A stretch of DNA of 64,000 bases, taken from assembly GCF_030913655.1 (NCBI RefSeq), contig NZ_CP133189.1:1364001-1428000 (forward strand), in the 5' to 3' direction. How positions within the stretch are numbered: the stretch's first letter is position 1; each line of letters starts with the position of its first letter. Positions 41,923-50,561 of this stretch are shown one piece after another. Position numbers and translations under genes: made by a program. The DNA comes from Clostridium sp. MB40-C1 (GTDB lineage: Bacteria > Bacillota > Clostridia > Clostridiales > Clostridiaceae). The notes under the pieces are model-generated. The model ran no database searches. It worked only from the letters and a program-made list of their open reading frames with translations, and was not told the origin of the DNA.

Positions 41923-44049
41923 ATGCAAGCAGAAGAAATTTTAAAAAGGTATTATGGATATAGTGAATTTAGAAAAGGCCAGAAGGAGATTATAGATAGT
42001 ATATTGGAAGGTAGAAGAGATACTTTTGCTATCATGCCAACTGGAGGTGGAAAATCTCTTTGCTACCAAATACCTGCAGTAATGATGAAAGGTCTTACTA
42101 TTGTTATATCTCCATTGATTTCTCTCATGAAAGATCAAGTAGATTCTTTAAATAGTTTAGGTATATCGGCAGGAGTTATAAATAGTAGTCAAAGTATAAA
42201 TGAAGTAAAAGACACGATACATAAAGCCGCTTTTGGAAAATTGAAACTTTTATATGTAGCTCCAGAAAGGTTGGAGGTAGAATCTTTTTATAGATTATTT
42301 GAGACTTTAAATGTCTCTCAAATTGCTGTAGATGAAGCTCATTGTGCTTCACAATGGGGTCATGATTTTAGAGGAAGTTATAGATCAATTGCTCCCTTCA
42401 TTAAGAGATTTAATCCAAGGCCAGTTATATCTGCCTTTACAGCAACAGCAACTACAGATGTTAGAGAAGATGTTATAAATCTTTTAACATTAAATAAGCC
42501 TAATGTCTTTGTAACAGGATTTGATAGAGAAAATCTTTCTTTTTCTGTTATAAAAAATGAAAATAAAGAAAAGTTTATATTGAAATATTTAGATGACAAT
42601 GAAGAAAAATCTGGTATAATTTATGCATCAACTCGGAAAGAAGTAGATAACCTATTCAATATGCTTAGTAAAAAAGGTCACTCTGTGGGCAAATATCATG
42701 CTGGTATGAGTGACAATGAAAGAGAAAAAAGTCAAGAAGAGTTTTTATATGATGATATTAAAATAATGGTGGCTACAAATGCATTTGGAATGGGAATAGA
42801 TAAATCCAATGTTAGGTTTGTCATTCATTATAATATGCCTAAAAATATTGAGGCTTACTACCAAGAAGCAGGAAGAGCGGGAAGAGACGGAGAAAGTGGA
42901 GAATGTATTTTATTATTTGGTCCAAGAGATACTATTCTTCAAAAATATTTTATTGAACAAACAGTTTTTAATGAAGAAAGAAAGATAAATGAATATAGAA
43001 AGCTTCAATCAATGGTGGATTACTGCCACACTACTAGATGCTTAAGGAAGTACATATTAGAATATTTTGGAGAAGAAAATATTAAAGATACTTGTGATAA
43101 TTGCAGTAATTGTAATAGTGACAGTGAAATTATTGATATTACGATAGAAGCTCAAAAAATATTTTCTTGTATATATAGAATGAGAGAAAGATATGGTGTT
43201 ACTCTCATAGCAGAAGTTCTTAGAGGGTCTAAAAATCAAAAAGTATTGAACTTAAATTTTGATAAATTGTCTACTTATGCAATCATGAAAAATTACACAA
43301 TAAATGGTATAAAAGACTTGATAAATGTACTTATTGCAGAGGATTATTTAAATTTAACAGAAGAGGAATTTGCAGTAGTTAAACTTAAAAATAAAGCAAT
43401 AGAAGTTCTTAAAAATAAACAAAAAGTTACACAAAAGGTTTATAAGAAAAAAGAAAAACTTCAAGTGGATACATCCTTATTTGATATGCTTCGTGATGTT
43501 AGAAAGAAAATTGCTCAAAGAGAAGCTGTTCCACCATATATAGTATTTGCTGATACTTCCCTAAAGGATATGAGTGAAAAGATACCTTTAAATAAAGAAG
43601 AAATGTTAAATATTAAAGGGGTAGGGGAAAAGAAATTTGAAAGATATGGTGAAGAGTTTTTAAATGTTTTAATAGAGTATAACAATGAAAATAAAATTAG
43701 AAACTCTGAAGACATTGCAATAACTCAAGAAGGTAAAGAAAAAGATGATAAAATACCAAGTCATGTTGTAACTTTAAATATGTATAATGAAGGCAAGTCT
43801 TTAGATGAAATTTCACAAAGAAGAGGTTTAAAACTCCTTACTGTGCAAGATCACTTGATGAGATGTGGCTTGGAAGGATTAGAAGTAAATTGGGATATAT
43901 TTATTCCCCAAAAGTATGAAAAGCTTATCTTAGAAAAGATTCAAGAAGCTGCTACTGATAGACTTAAACCTATTAAGGAATTGTTGCCAGATGAAGTGGA
44001 TTACAATGCTATAAAAGCGGTTTTATGTAAATACAAAAATGCACAATAG
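41923..44049 (+). CDS. recQ: ATP-dependent DNA helicase RecQ
   Basis: A 708-aa superfamily-2 helicase. The RecQ N motif is YGYSEFRKGQKEII. Walker A is MPTGGGKSLCYQ, motif II is VDEAHCASQWGHDFR, motif III is SAFTATAT, and motif VI is YYQEAGRAGRDGESGECILL. The zinc-binding RQC part has RKYILEYFGE...CDNCSNC. An HRDC domain follows (LRDVRKKIAQREAVPPYIVFADTSLKDM). A C-terminal helix-turn-helix extension (~620-708), as in Firmicute RecQ, completes it. SD AGGAGG precedes ATG 41923. Confidence 0.97.
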   Translation: MQAEEILKRYYGYSEFRKGQKEIIDSILEGRRDTFAIMPTGGGKSLCYQIPAVMMKGLTIVISPLISLMKDQVDSLNSLGISAGVINSSQSINEVKDTIHKAAFGKLKLLYVAPERLEVESFYRLFETLNVSQIAVDEAHCASQWGHDFRGSYRSIAPFIKRFNPRPVISAFTATATTDVREDVINLLTLNKPNVFVTGFDRENLSFSVIKNENKEKFILKYLDDNEEKSGIIYASTRKEVDNLFNMLSKKGHSVGKYHAGMSDNEREKSQEEFLYDDIKIMVATNAFGMGIDKSNVRFVIHYNMPKNIEAYYQEAGRAGRDGESGECILLFGPRDTILQKYFIEQTVFNEERKINEYRKLQSMVDYCHTTRCLRKYILEYFGEENIKDTCDNCSNCNSDSEIIDITIEAQKIFSCIYRMRERYGVTLIAEVLRGSKNQKVLNLNFDKLSTYAIMKNYTINGIKDLINVLIAEDYLNLTEEEFAVVKLKNKAIEVLKNKQKVTQKVYKKKEKLQVDTSLFDMLRDVRKKIAQREAVPPYIVFADTSLKDMSEKIPLNKEEMLNIKGVGEKKFERYGEEFLNVLIEYNNENKIRNSEDIAITQEGKEKDDKIPSHVVTLNMYNEGKSLDEISQRRGLKLLTVQDHLMRCGLEGLEVNWDIFIPQKYEKLILEKIQEAATDRLKPIKELLPDEVDYNAIKAVLCKYKNAQ

Positions 44050-44165
44050 AAAACTGCGTAGTAGTAATAAAAGAAAATATTCTATAGCCCATATTTATTC
44101 ATGAAAAAACTAGGGAAAAAGTAAGTTAAAAATATAGACACAATTGATGGAATTTAGAAATGAAA

Positions 44166-44206
44166 TAAAAACGCCAATAAAAATTAACATTTATTGGCGT
44201 TTTCAT
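44166..44206. terminator. Bidirectional terminator
   Basis: AAAACGCCAATAAA / TTTATTGGCGTTTT perfect stem flanked by A and T runs, between convergent recQ and the radical SAM gene. Confidence 0.9.
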
Positions 44207-44229
44207 TATACATATGTGAATTTTGTATT

Positions 44230-45120
44230 TTAACCAAATTTTTTTCTATATCCACACTTTCTACAGAGTTCTTCAACGGCTTCTCGCTTTGAAAAACCAT
44301 TAAAAATATTATTAGAACGGTTACTTTCTATTATTTGTGAAAAATGATTCTCATTTATGTTTCCAAGATTAAGAACTCCCTCACCATCGAGGCAGCAAGG
44401 TACAACAGTTCCGTCTACAAGTATAGCTATTTGATTTCTAAGCCCATAACAAAAACCTTTGCCATCATCTTCTTCCTCTTTTAAATCAGGCCACTTAAAT
44501 TCATTATCTTGATTTAAATATATCCTATCAGATAGTTTAATGCCTCTACCTGGAAGTATTTTCTCTTCAATTTTATAATCTAGGTTAAACTCTTTCTCAA
44601 TTATTTCAAGCAATTCATGATTTTTTTTCTTTTGAAGATTTAGTATATTATTTTTATCTAGGTTCCATAATCTTAAAGATACTAATATGTCTGTTTTTTT
44701 ATTAGCTTCATTTACAAATAAGAGAATATTATTTATATATTCATCTTTATTTTTAGAGTCTTCATTTCCGTCAAAACTATGTAATGAAAAATTGACTTGT
44801 CTTAATGCTGGCTTCGTAATTATCATATCTTTAACTTTATTTATAAGCGTTCCATTAGTGGTTATATTAACTTTAAAACCTTTTTCATGACTTAAATCTA
44901 AAAATTTATCTATTTCAGGGTGAAGAAGAGGTTCTCCTTTTACATGAAAATATACATATTTACCATGAGGTTTTATCTCGTCTAATATCTTACTAAAAGT
45001 TTCTAATTTCATGAATTCAGGTTTCCGTTTGGTTTGTGGACAAAATTTACATGCCAGATTACATACATTTGTGATTTCAATATATATTTTTTTGAATTTT
45101 TTCATTAATCTATGCTCCAA
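44230..45120 (-). CDS. Radical SAM/SPASM domain protein
   Basis: A 296-aa enzyme. The radical SAM cluster motif is CNLACKFCPQTKR, followed by GEPLLHPEIDKFLDLSHEKGFKVNITTNGTL. The C-terminal SPASM-like region has ILVDGTVVPCCLDGEGVLNLGN and CRKCGYRKKFG for auxiliary Fe-S binding. No peptide substrate gene is visible nearby, so the role (RiPP maturation or sugar/cofactor chemistry) is open. ATG 45120 on the minus strand; a start 12 bases downstream at MKKFKKIYIEI is also possible. Confidence 0.9.
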   Translation of the reverse strand: MEHRLMKKFKKIYIEITNVCNLACKFCPQTKRKPEFMKLETFSKILDEIKPHGKYVYFHVKGEPLLHPEIDKFLDLSHEKGFKVNITTNGTLINKVKDMIITKPALRQVNFSLHSFDGNEDSKNKDEYINNILLFVNEANKKTDILVSLRLWNLDKNNILNLQKKKNHELLEIIEKEFNLDYKIEEKILPGRGIKLSDRIYLNQDNEFKWPDLKEEEDDGKGFCYGLRNQIAILVDGTVVPCCLDGEGVLNLGNINENHFSQIIESNRSNNIFNGFSKREAVEELCRKCGYRKKFG

Positions 45121-45235
45121 TTCTAGTTATGTTTTATTACTGCTTAGTATGAATACTATGATATATGTACTACACAAATAAATCAATAGTTCTTTGGGGA
45201 TATTTAAGTAAACTGTTTTGTGAATTAATAATATA

Positions 45236-45409
45236 TTATTTATTATCAATTTTTTTATTAATTTGATCTAGTTTTAATTCAATTTCTTGAAGATATAACT
45301 TTAATATATCAATTTTATCTTCAATTCTCTTAATATCTTTCGGTACTTCGAAAGTAACTTTGTAAATAAAGTATCCCAATACTAATAATATTAAAAATGT
45401 CTCTGCCAT
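45236..45409 (-). CDS. 57-aa membrane-anchored coiled-coil protein
   Basis: A short minus-strand frame encoding a 57-aa protein: one membrane helix (ETFLILLVLGYFIYKVTF), then a charged coiled coil (EDKIDILKLYLQEIELKL) ending IDNK. An AGGAAAGGA stretch lies about 12 bases before the ATG (45409). The clean hydrophobic-then-heptad pattern argues that it is real. No family is recognised. It is divergent from the 45557 gene. Confidence 0.55.
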   Translation of the reverse strand: MAETFLILLVLGYFIYKVTFEVPKDIKRIEDKIDILKLYLQEIELKLDQINKKIDNK

Positions 45410-45556
45410 CTTGAATTCATCCTTTCCTTATAATTTGATTCATTTACCATAAGAATTTAGTAATTATATATATTATAAAATAATTATATTAATTTACAAT
45501 ATAATCAAATAATGTATAATGATAAGTATAGCGATTTAATCAATGGGGGGATTAAT

Positions 45557-46318
45557 TTGAAAAATATTTTAAAGTACATACCTGGTTTTAGGACAGGACA
45601 AAAATGGAAGATGATAATTGCGTTAATTTATTATTTGATTGCATTATTAGATTTAACAAATGGTTTTAACTTATTTCTAATTAGAATTATCATGCCTTTT
45701 ATATTTTTTAGCTTTGTGAATATTTTTAAACTTCGTAATTATTGGAGAGAAGCTTTTAGAGAAAAAGGGGAGGCTAGGATAAAAGTCAATGCAGCTTTAA
45801 TTAAATGTATCGGATTTATAATAGTTCTATTTGTAGCATTTGCTACATTACCTACAACCAAAAACAATAGTTTAGTTTCAGATAATAATAAAGAAACTAA
45901 AGATGTTCAGACAACAACAGTTACGAATGAAAAAAATATTGAAACTACAGACAATAAAATGCTATCTTCCAATACGCAGACTAGTTTTGAAAGTGATAAT
46001 TCAAAAGAAAGTACTATAGATACTAAAGAAAGTAGTACAGATACTCAAGATAATAAGATAGTACCTACTAAACCTGAAGTAAAAAATTCTAAAAATAACG
46101 TAACTATAAAAAATAATGAGCCTCTTAAGAAAACTCAAAAAAAGCAAAATGTTACTAAAAAATCTGTGAAGAAAAGTAGACAAGTTTGGTTATCGGAAAC
46201 AGGAAAGAAATATCATTCAATTTCTAACTGTGGAAGAATGAATCCTAATAGAGCAAGAAAGGTTTCAATAGAAGAAGCAGAATCATTAGGACGTGGTCCT
46301 TGTTCAAAATGTATGTAA
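45557..46318 (+). CDS. Membrane protein with C-terminal Cys/His module
   Basis: A 253-aa protein from TTG 45557 behind GGGGGG; the in-frame ATG at 45512 has no SD. Residues ~15-60 contain two hydrophobic stretches (MIIALIYYLIALLDL; LIRIIMPFIFFSFVNIF), and a third helix lies at ~85-105. A Ser/Thr/Asn/Lys linker follows. The final ~45 residues have TGKKYHSISNCGRM and GRGPCSKCM. That C-terminal module (TGKKYH-x4/5-C ... GPCxxC) is shared with the ComEC-like lipoprotein at 9123 and is probably metal-binding. Function unknown. Confidence 0.75.
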   Translation: MKNILKYIPGFRTGQKWKMIIALIYYLIALLDLTNGFNLFLIRIIMPFIFFSFVNIFKLRNYWREAFREKGEARIKVNAALIKCIGFIIVLFVAFATLPTTKNNSLVSDNNKETKDVQTTTVTNEKNIETTDNKMLSSNTQTSFESDNSKESTIDTKESSTDTQDNKIVPTKPEVKNSKNNVTIKNNEPLKKTQKKQNVTKKSVKKSRQVWLSETGKKYHSISNCGRMNPNRARKVSIEEAESLGRGPCSKCM

Positions 46319-46876
46319 AAACTATGATTGAACATAAAAATGTCTTCAAGTTTGAAAAAATAGAAGGAGTAACCTAACCTTGGAAAGGCATTAGAAATAT
46401 AAAAATTTTAATAGAAATGTTAAGTATGGTACCTGAAATAAGGTACTATTATTTTTTATTTTAAACTTTTATCTAATGATACTAATCATTTTGTTAAACA
46501 CTCTAAAAGAGATGATTTTAAATAAACTAGTCGCACAAGTTCTCATGGAATTCCAGAAAGAGGCGTATAATTATTGAATGGAATTATATAAAAATAAAAA
46601 GAATCCTTAAGAAAGAGAAACAGAGGATTAATATATAAAATTAGATTACAATTAATACACTTATCAGATAAAAATTAACTTATGGCTAAATAATAATATT
46701 TATACGAAGTAACAGGCTAGCATATCTGTTAGCCTGCTCTTTATTTAGTAATATAGGATAATGCTGGTTGAGGGGATGTAGGTTGATTTGTGTGAAAAGC
46801 CAATTTACCTACATTCCTACAAGTTTCTGTATATCTGTTATGTTTTTCATTACAGTTATTAGTATTTATATTATTG
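46319..46876. other. 558-bp intergenic region with hairpins and a copied spoIIIAE fragment
   Basis: It holds a terminator for the upstream gene (46424-46458, TATGGTACCT/AGGTACTATT then T run) and a CAGGCTA/TAGCCTG hairpin (46711-46745). A TGTAGGT/ACCTACA inverted repeat lies near 46776-46815. A 27-base exact copy of spoIIIAE sequence is at 46826-46852. Around 46520-46610 a broken frame (LVAQVLMEFQKEAYNY, stop, MELYKNKKNP, stop) hints at a decayed gene I cannot identify. Confidence 0.5.
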
Positions 46877-48154
46877 TTATACTAGTCCTTCTCCTAATAT
46901 TCCAGTTAAATTTAATCTATCTATTCTTGATTTAATTTCTTCTATATCAATTGTATATAAGCTTTGTTCTTTCATTCGGGTAAAATATTCTGCACCTGCA
47001 AATGTATATCTATTTCGTCTGCCTTCTTTTGTCATCATCTTATAGTTAGCATAAGCAATTATATCTCCTATAGCGATACTTCTTGGAAGAATAAGCATTG
47101 GCATACCTAAAAAATATCTAACTGCATTATGACCAGCAAGAGAACCTGTGCATATTGCTTCTGTATGACCAACGAATAGTCCTGCTTTTTCTCCAGCACA
47201 AAATAAATTATCTATTCCTTTTACTTTCATGTCATCTGTTCTTGGAGCTACTGAAAGATATCTTATAGAGTTTCCTTTTCCACCTGCATAAGGATCAATA
47301 TATTTTGCAGACTCAAAACCCTTAATTTTTCTTAATTTATCTAAAGGATAATAGGTGGTCATAAGTTTTACGTGACCTGTATCTAACAATATCAAATTCT
47401 CAGCAAATTCTTTTAAGGCATACTGCTGACATACCTTAACTTTAAGTTTATCAAGATTTATATCTTCCGGAGGTATCTTAGCTATATATACACCTGTTTC
47501 TTCTAGTTCTTTTATTATACCCTTATCTAAACTTTCTTTACAAAGCTTACATGAACCACTAAAAGCTCCAAATACATCAACGTCTCTTTCGCCTTGAAGA
47601 TCTTCAATACCTGCTCTAGCGCTAATACTAACTCTTGGGCCAAAAGCTGGACATCTTAATACACACATAGAACATCCGTTACCGTAACGCAAACAATTTC
47701 CCATAGGCCCAGTAGAACCAGTTGTTTCGATAAATACATCTCCATCTATATAAGAACCATCACACAAATATATACCTTTTATCTTTGTACCTTCTTTTTC
47801 TACATCAACTATTCGTTTTGTAAAATTTAACTCTACACCTAAGTTTTTTAAGTAGTTTCTAACTTCAGGCTCAATTTTATTTACATCATAAAGCCATGCA
47901 TGTTTGTGACCGGGGAAATCAATATTTTTATGTCTACTATTTTTATCTGTTAAATGTATTAAGTCTCCTGCTCCTAGAGCAATCAGCTCTTCTGATGCTG
48001 TAAATCTTCCGTTGTTCCTCATAATCCCGCCGACATTACCTAATCCTAGTAACATATCTGTTTTTTCATAAATACTTACTTGAGCGCCAGCTTTTTTAGC
48101 TGTAATTGCTGCTGCACATCCAGACCATCCACCACCTATTATTATAACCTTCAT
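46877..48154 (-). CDS. FAD-dependent oxidoreductase with Cys-rich insert
   Basis: A 425-aa flavoprotein. The dinucleotide-binding motif IIGGGWSGCAAAITAKKAGAQVSIYEK opens the protein. GIMRNNGRFTASEELIALG and LFCAGEKAGLFVGHTEAICTGSLAGHNAVRYFLG resemble GidA/TrmFO-like folds. A cysteine cluster CLRYGNGCSMCVLRCPAFGPRVSI and SGSCKLCKESL could hold an Fe-S cluster or redox disulfides. It starts 4 bases inside the upstream reductase gene (ATGA-type overlap), so the two proteins are probably made together as a complex. The substrate is unknown. Confidence 0.82.
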   Translation of the reverse strand: MKVIIIGGGWSGCAAAITAKKAGAQVSIYEKTDMLLGLGNVGGIMRNNGRFTASEELIALGAGDLIHLTDKNSRHKNIDFPGHKHAWLYDVNKIEPEVRNYLKNLGVELNFTKRIVDVEKEGTKIKGIYLCDGSYIDGDVFIETTGSTGPMGNCLRYGNGCSMCVLRCPAFGPRVSISARAGIEDLQGERDVDVFGAFSGSCKLCKESLDKGIIKELEETGVYIAKIPPEDINLDKLKVKVCQQYALKEFAENLILLDTGHVKLMTTYYPLDKLRKIKGFESAKYIDPYAGGKGNSIRYLSVAPRTDDMKVKGIDNLFCAGEKAGLFVGHTEAICTGSLAGHNAVRYFLGMPMLILPRSIAIGDIIAYANYKMMTKEGRRNRYTFAGAEYFTRMKEQSLYTIDIEEIKSRIDRLNLTGILGEGLV

Positions 48155-49134
48155 ATTAACCTTCTCCCTTCAAATATATATTTAGGGTCTGTTTGAATTT
48201 TACAAAGTCTTTTTACTCTATGGCCTTTAAATCTAGAAGTACATGCTCCACATATTCCTTCGCCACAGCACATTTTTGCATTATTGCAACAAGAGTAATT
48301 TATTCTGTCATCTAAAAATTCCATTACTTTATAAATTAAAATATCAGGTCCTGCACAATGTACTAAATTTATGTTTTCATTAGCTAATAGTTTATTTAAA
48401 TGTTCCTTTAAATCATTTGTTATTTCACCATTTTCAAAAGTATTACATTCCACTATCTTTACACTACAAAGCTCCAAGTAATCTTTTATAAAAATGTTAT
48501 TATAATTTGCTTTGTCAATAATAGCTATTATTTTGTTGCCATTAGAATAAAGTTTTTTCATAACGGGTATCATAGGAGCCTGCCCTATACCCCTTGCAAT
48601 TATAATAGATACAGCATCTTTACTTTCGTAAACATGCCTTAGTCCAAATACTCCATTCCAGAAAGGTCCTTTTACCAAGATATCTTCATTTTCATTAATT
48701 TCATCTATCTTTTTGGTTTTTGTACCTTTTACTTCTAAAGCTATTTTTATTATATTTTCTTCAGGTTCTACATCCATAATTGAAAGTGGTACATTATAAA
48801 ATTCTTCAGTAGAAGGATTTCTTAAAAAAACGAAACTACCAGGGCGCACTAAATCTTTAGCTTGCTTATGAGTAGTGCGTATAGATAATATTATAAGGTC
48901 ATTTTCTAATCTTTCTTTTTTTACTAATCTACATTTACAAGTTTTTCTACCTTCTTTAGCTTTTTCTCCATTCCAAACATACTCTTGATATATACATGTT
49001 CCTTTCCACTTAACGCAATCGCAAAAAGTTTTACCACAGAGTTGAGAACATAAGAGACAGTCACCAGTTTCTGCTAAATGGCAAGGACAATATTCACTTC
49101 CAGCATCAATGCAATCAATTATTTCATACTTCAT
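48151..49134 (-). CDS. PyrK/FNR-like FAD/NAD-binding reductase, Cys-rich N-terminus
   Basis: A 327-aa protein. Residues 1-70 hold 11 cysteines (CIDAGSEYCPCHLAETGDC, LLCSQLCGKTFCDC, GRKTCKC), unlike ordinary PyrK. Residues ~72-165 are an FNR-type FAD domain and ~180-285 an NAD-binding domain (SIIIARGIGQAPMIPVM). The C-terminus has CCGEGICGACTSRFKGHRVKRLC, a [2Fe-2S] site like PyrK/NfnA. It likely passes electrons from NAD(P)H to the partner flavoprotein at 46877. SD AGGGGG precedes ATG 49134. Confidence 0.85.
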   Translation of the reverse strand: MKYEIIDCIDAGSEYCPCHLAETGDCLLCSQLCGKTFCDCVKWKGTCIYQEYVWNGEKAKEGRKTCKCRLVKKERLENDLIILSIRTTHKQAKDLVRPGSFVFLRNPSTEEFYNVPLSIMDVEPEENIIKIALEVKGTKTKKIDEINENEDILVKGPFWNGVFGLRHVYESKDAVSIIIARGIGQAPMIPVMKKLYSNGNKIIAIIDKANYNNIFIKDYLELCSVKIVECNTFENGEITNDLKEHLNKLLANENINLVHCAGPDILIYKVMEFLDDRINYSCCNNAKMCCGEGICGACTSRFKGHRVKRLCKIQTDPKYIFEGRRLI

Positions 49135-49440
49135 ATCTTGGCCCCCTAAAATAACTATACTATTAAAATATTTTAATAAGGCACCTTTTGTTACATAAGT
49201 ATTATATTTTGCATAATCATTTTTATATTTATCATAGAAAAAATCACTATATCTTAAAAGTTAACAATATACATTTAATGTAAAATTAGAAATTTATAAA
49301 GAATTTATAAAAAATATTGAAAAATAAAAGATAATATAATTAGAGAGTTTTAATATTAATATTGGAAGAAATCTCAGGGTGTTTTTTTATTTTTGTAGGA
49401 TAAAATACATAATGAGTATAATTATAAAGGAGAAACATAC
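49135..49440. other. Divergent intergenic region
   Basis: A 306-bp AT-rich gap between the reductase operon (minus) and sspH (plus). GGATAAAATA (49398-49407) fits a sigma-G -10 for sspH, but no convincing GYATA -35 is seen. Nothing else is recognised. Confidence 0.4.
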
Positions 49441-49617
49441 ATGGATATAAAAAGAGCTACTGAAATTATTGAATCGTTAGGGGTAATAGAAGTAAGTTAT
49501 AATGGAGATCCTATTTGGTTAGAAGATATTGATAAGGAAAATAATACAGTTAAAGTTAAAAATATAAATACAGCTAAAGAATTAATTGTAGATATAAGCG
49601 ATTTGAAAGAAGATTAA
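49441..49617 (+). CDS. sspH: H-type small acid-soluble spore protein
   Basis: A 58-aa protein, MDIKRATEIIESLGVIEVSYNGDPIWLEDID..., matching the SspH family in length and in the N-terminal MDIKRAKEI-ES--MI-V-Y-G-P pattern. AAAGGAG lies 9 bases before ATG 49441. Minor SASPs are packed in the spore core, but their precise role is unclear. A terminator follows at 49696-49733. Confidence 0.9.
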   Translation: MDIKRATEIIESLGVIEVSYNGDPIWLEDIDKENNTVKVKNINTAKELIVDISDLKED

Positions 49618-49695
49618 TCAAGGGTATTTTTATTTTTTAATATAATATTATTTATGTTGAAATTAATGTATTAGCAACAATAAAGTTAAATAAAC

Positions 49696-49733
49696 CAAAA
49701 GGTTAGTAGGAGTTCTGCTAATCTTTTTTTCTT
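49696..49733 (+). terminator. Terminator of sspH
   Basis: AAAAGGTTAG / CTAATCTTTT stem then T run. Confidence 0.8.
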
Positions 49734-49875
49734 TTGAAATAAATGAGTTTTTTATATTATTTTAGGATTACATTTACATATTCAAAGGTTGAATGACGTA
49801 TACAAAAATGATATTAAGTTAGAACAAGTATGAGGACTATACATAGTATAATAAGTATAAAGGAAACCTTAAAAT

Positions 49876-49921
49876 CAAGAAGCACTTGGAACGGACAATA
49901 GCAGTTACCAGGTGCTTCTTG
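49876..49921 (+). ncRNA. Isolated 14-bp hairpin, candidate structured RNA
   Basis: CAAGAAGCACTTGG pairs over its full length with CCAGGTGCTTCTTG (one G-U) around the 18-base loop AACGGACAATAGCAGTTA. A TATAAT lies at 49847-49852, so a short transcript is possible. No T run follows, so it is not a standard terminator. G+C is higher than its surroundings. The rest of 49618-50143 holds only the sspH terminator. Confidence 0.35.
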
Positions 49922-50143
49922 CATACTTATCAAAAACAAGAACTTAATTTTTAAAAAATGTAAGAGTATATATGGTATAATTAGAAATGGTTTATTGGTA
50001 AATAATTGAAAAATTATATCCTAATAAGTATAGGCGTATTAAAACATAATCGCACTTTTAGTAAATTGACATATATGATTTAAAGGCGGGGTTTATCAGT
50101 AAAAAACAGTTCTATTTTTATTATGTATAGTGAGGTGGTAAAT

Positions 50144-50329
50144 GTGTATGAGTATAAATATGTTAAAGCAACTTTAGGTGGTTTCTTTGTTGAGGCAGCT
50201 CATCATGAAACAATAAATAAATATGCTAAAGAAGGCTGGAGATTAGTACAAGTATTACCTATGTATTATAATTCCCATGGAAAACCTACTGATTATGAAA
50301 TTATATTTGAACGTAAAATTGAAGAGTAA
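50144..50329 (+). CDS. DUF4177 protein
   Basis: A 61-aa protein from GTG 50144, chosen because GAGGTGG lies at 50132-50138 and the product then begins MYEYKYVKATL, the family norm; an ATG at 50123 precedes the SD. The motif INKYAKEGWRLVQVLP...YEIIFERKI defines DUF4177. Function unknown. A hairpin with G-U pairs (50458-50484) follows at a distance. Confidence 0.85.
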   Translation: MYEYKYVKATLGGFFVEAAHHETINKYAKEGWRLVQVLPMYYNSHGKPTDYEIIFERKIEE

Positions 50330-50457
50330 AGTAAAGATTTGATTAATGCTTACTGAAGGAAAATAAAGATATTGGTTTTCTTGAATTAAAAATTTTTAAT
50401 AATTTTTAAAGGTACAATTCTAAGTTTGATTTTATTTTGAAAATTTATTTTTTATAT

Positions 50458-50486
50458 AAAAGGGTGCTAGTATGTACTCTTTTACT
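50458..50486 (+). terminator. Hairpin terminator upstream of the recombinase
   Basis: AAAAGGGTGC pairs with GTACTCTTTT (two G-U pairs), with T-rich sequence after it. Confidence 0.5.
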
Positions 50487-50490
50487 ATAT

Positions 50491-50526
50491 ATAAATTTGT
50501 CATAACTATTCTTATGACAAATTTAT
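50491..50526. promoter_or_regulatory. dif-like 36-bp palindrome over the recombinase promoter
   Basis: Perfect 15-bp arms (50491-50505, 50512-50526) surround the 6-bp centre CTATTC. The inner parts CATAA and TTATG, with 11-bp arms and a 6-bp core, resemble Xer dif sites. The right arm contains the -35 (ATGACA, 50514-50519), 17 bp from TATAAT (50537-50542), so binding there would repress the recombinase gene. Confidence 0.6.
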
Positions 50527-50561
50527 AAAAGCATGATATAATTTTCTAGGGGGTGGAACTT

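Noticed and set aside
46520-46615. Broken frame LVAQVLMEFQKEAYNY / MELYKNKKNP as a transposase remnant
   Set aside because: Too short and interrupted by stops; I could not tie it to any transposase family.
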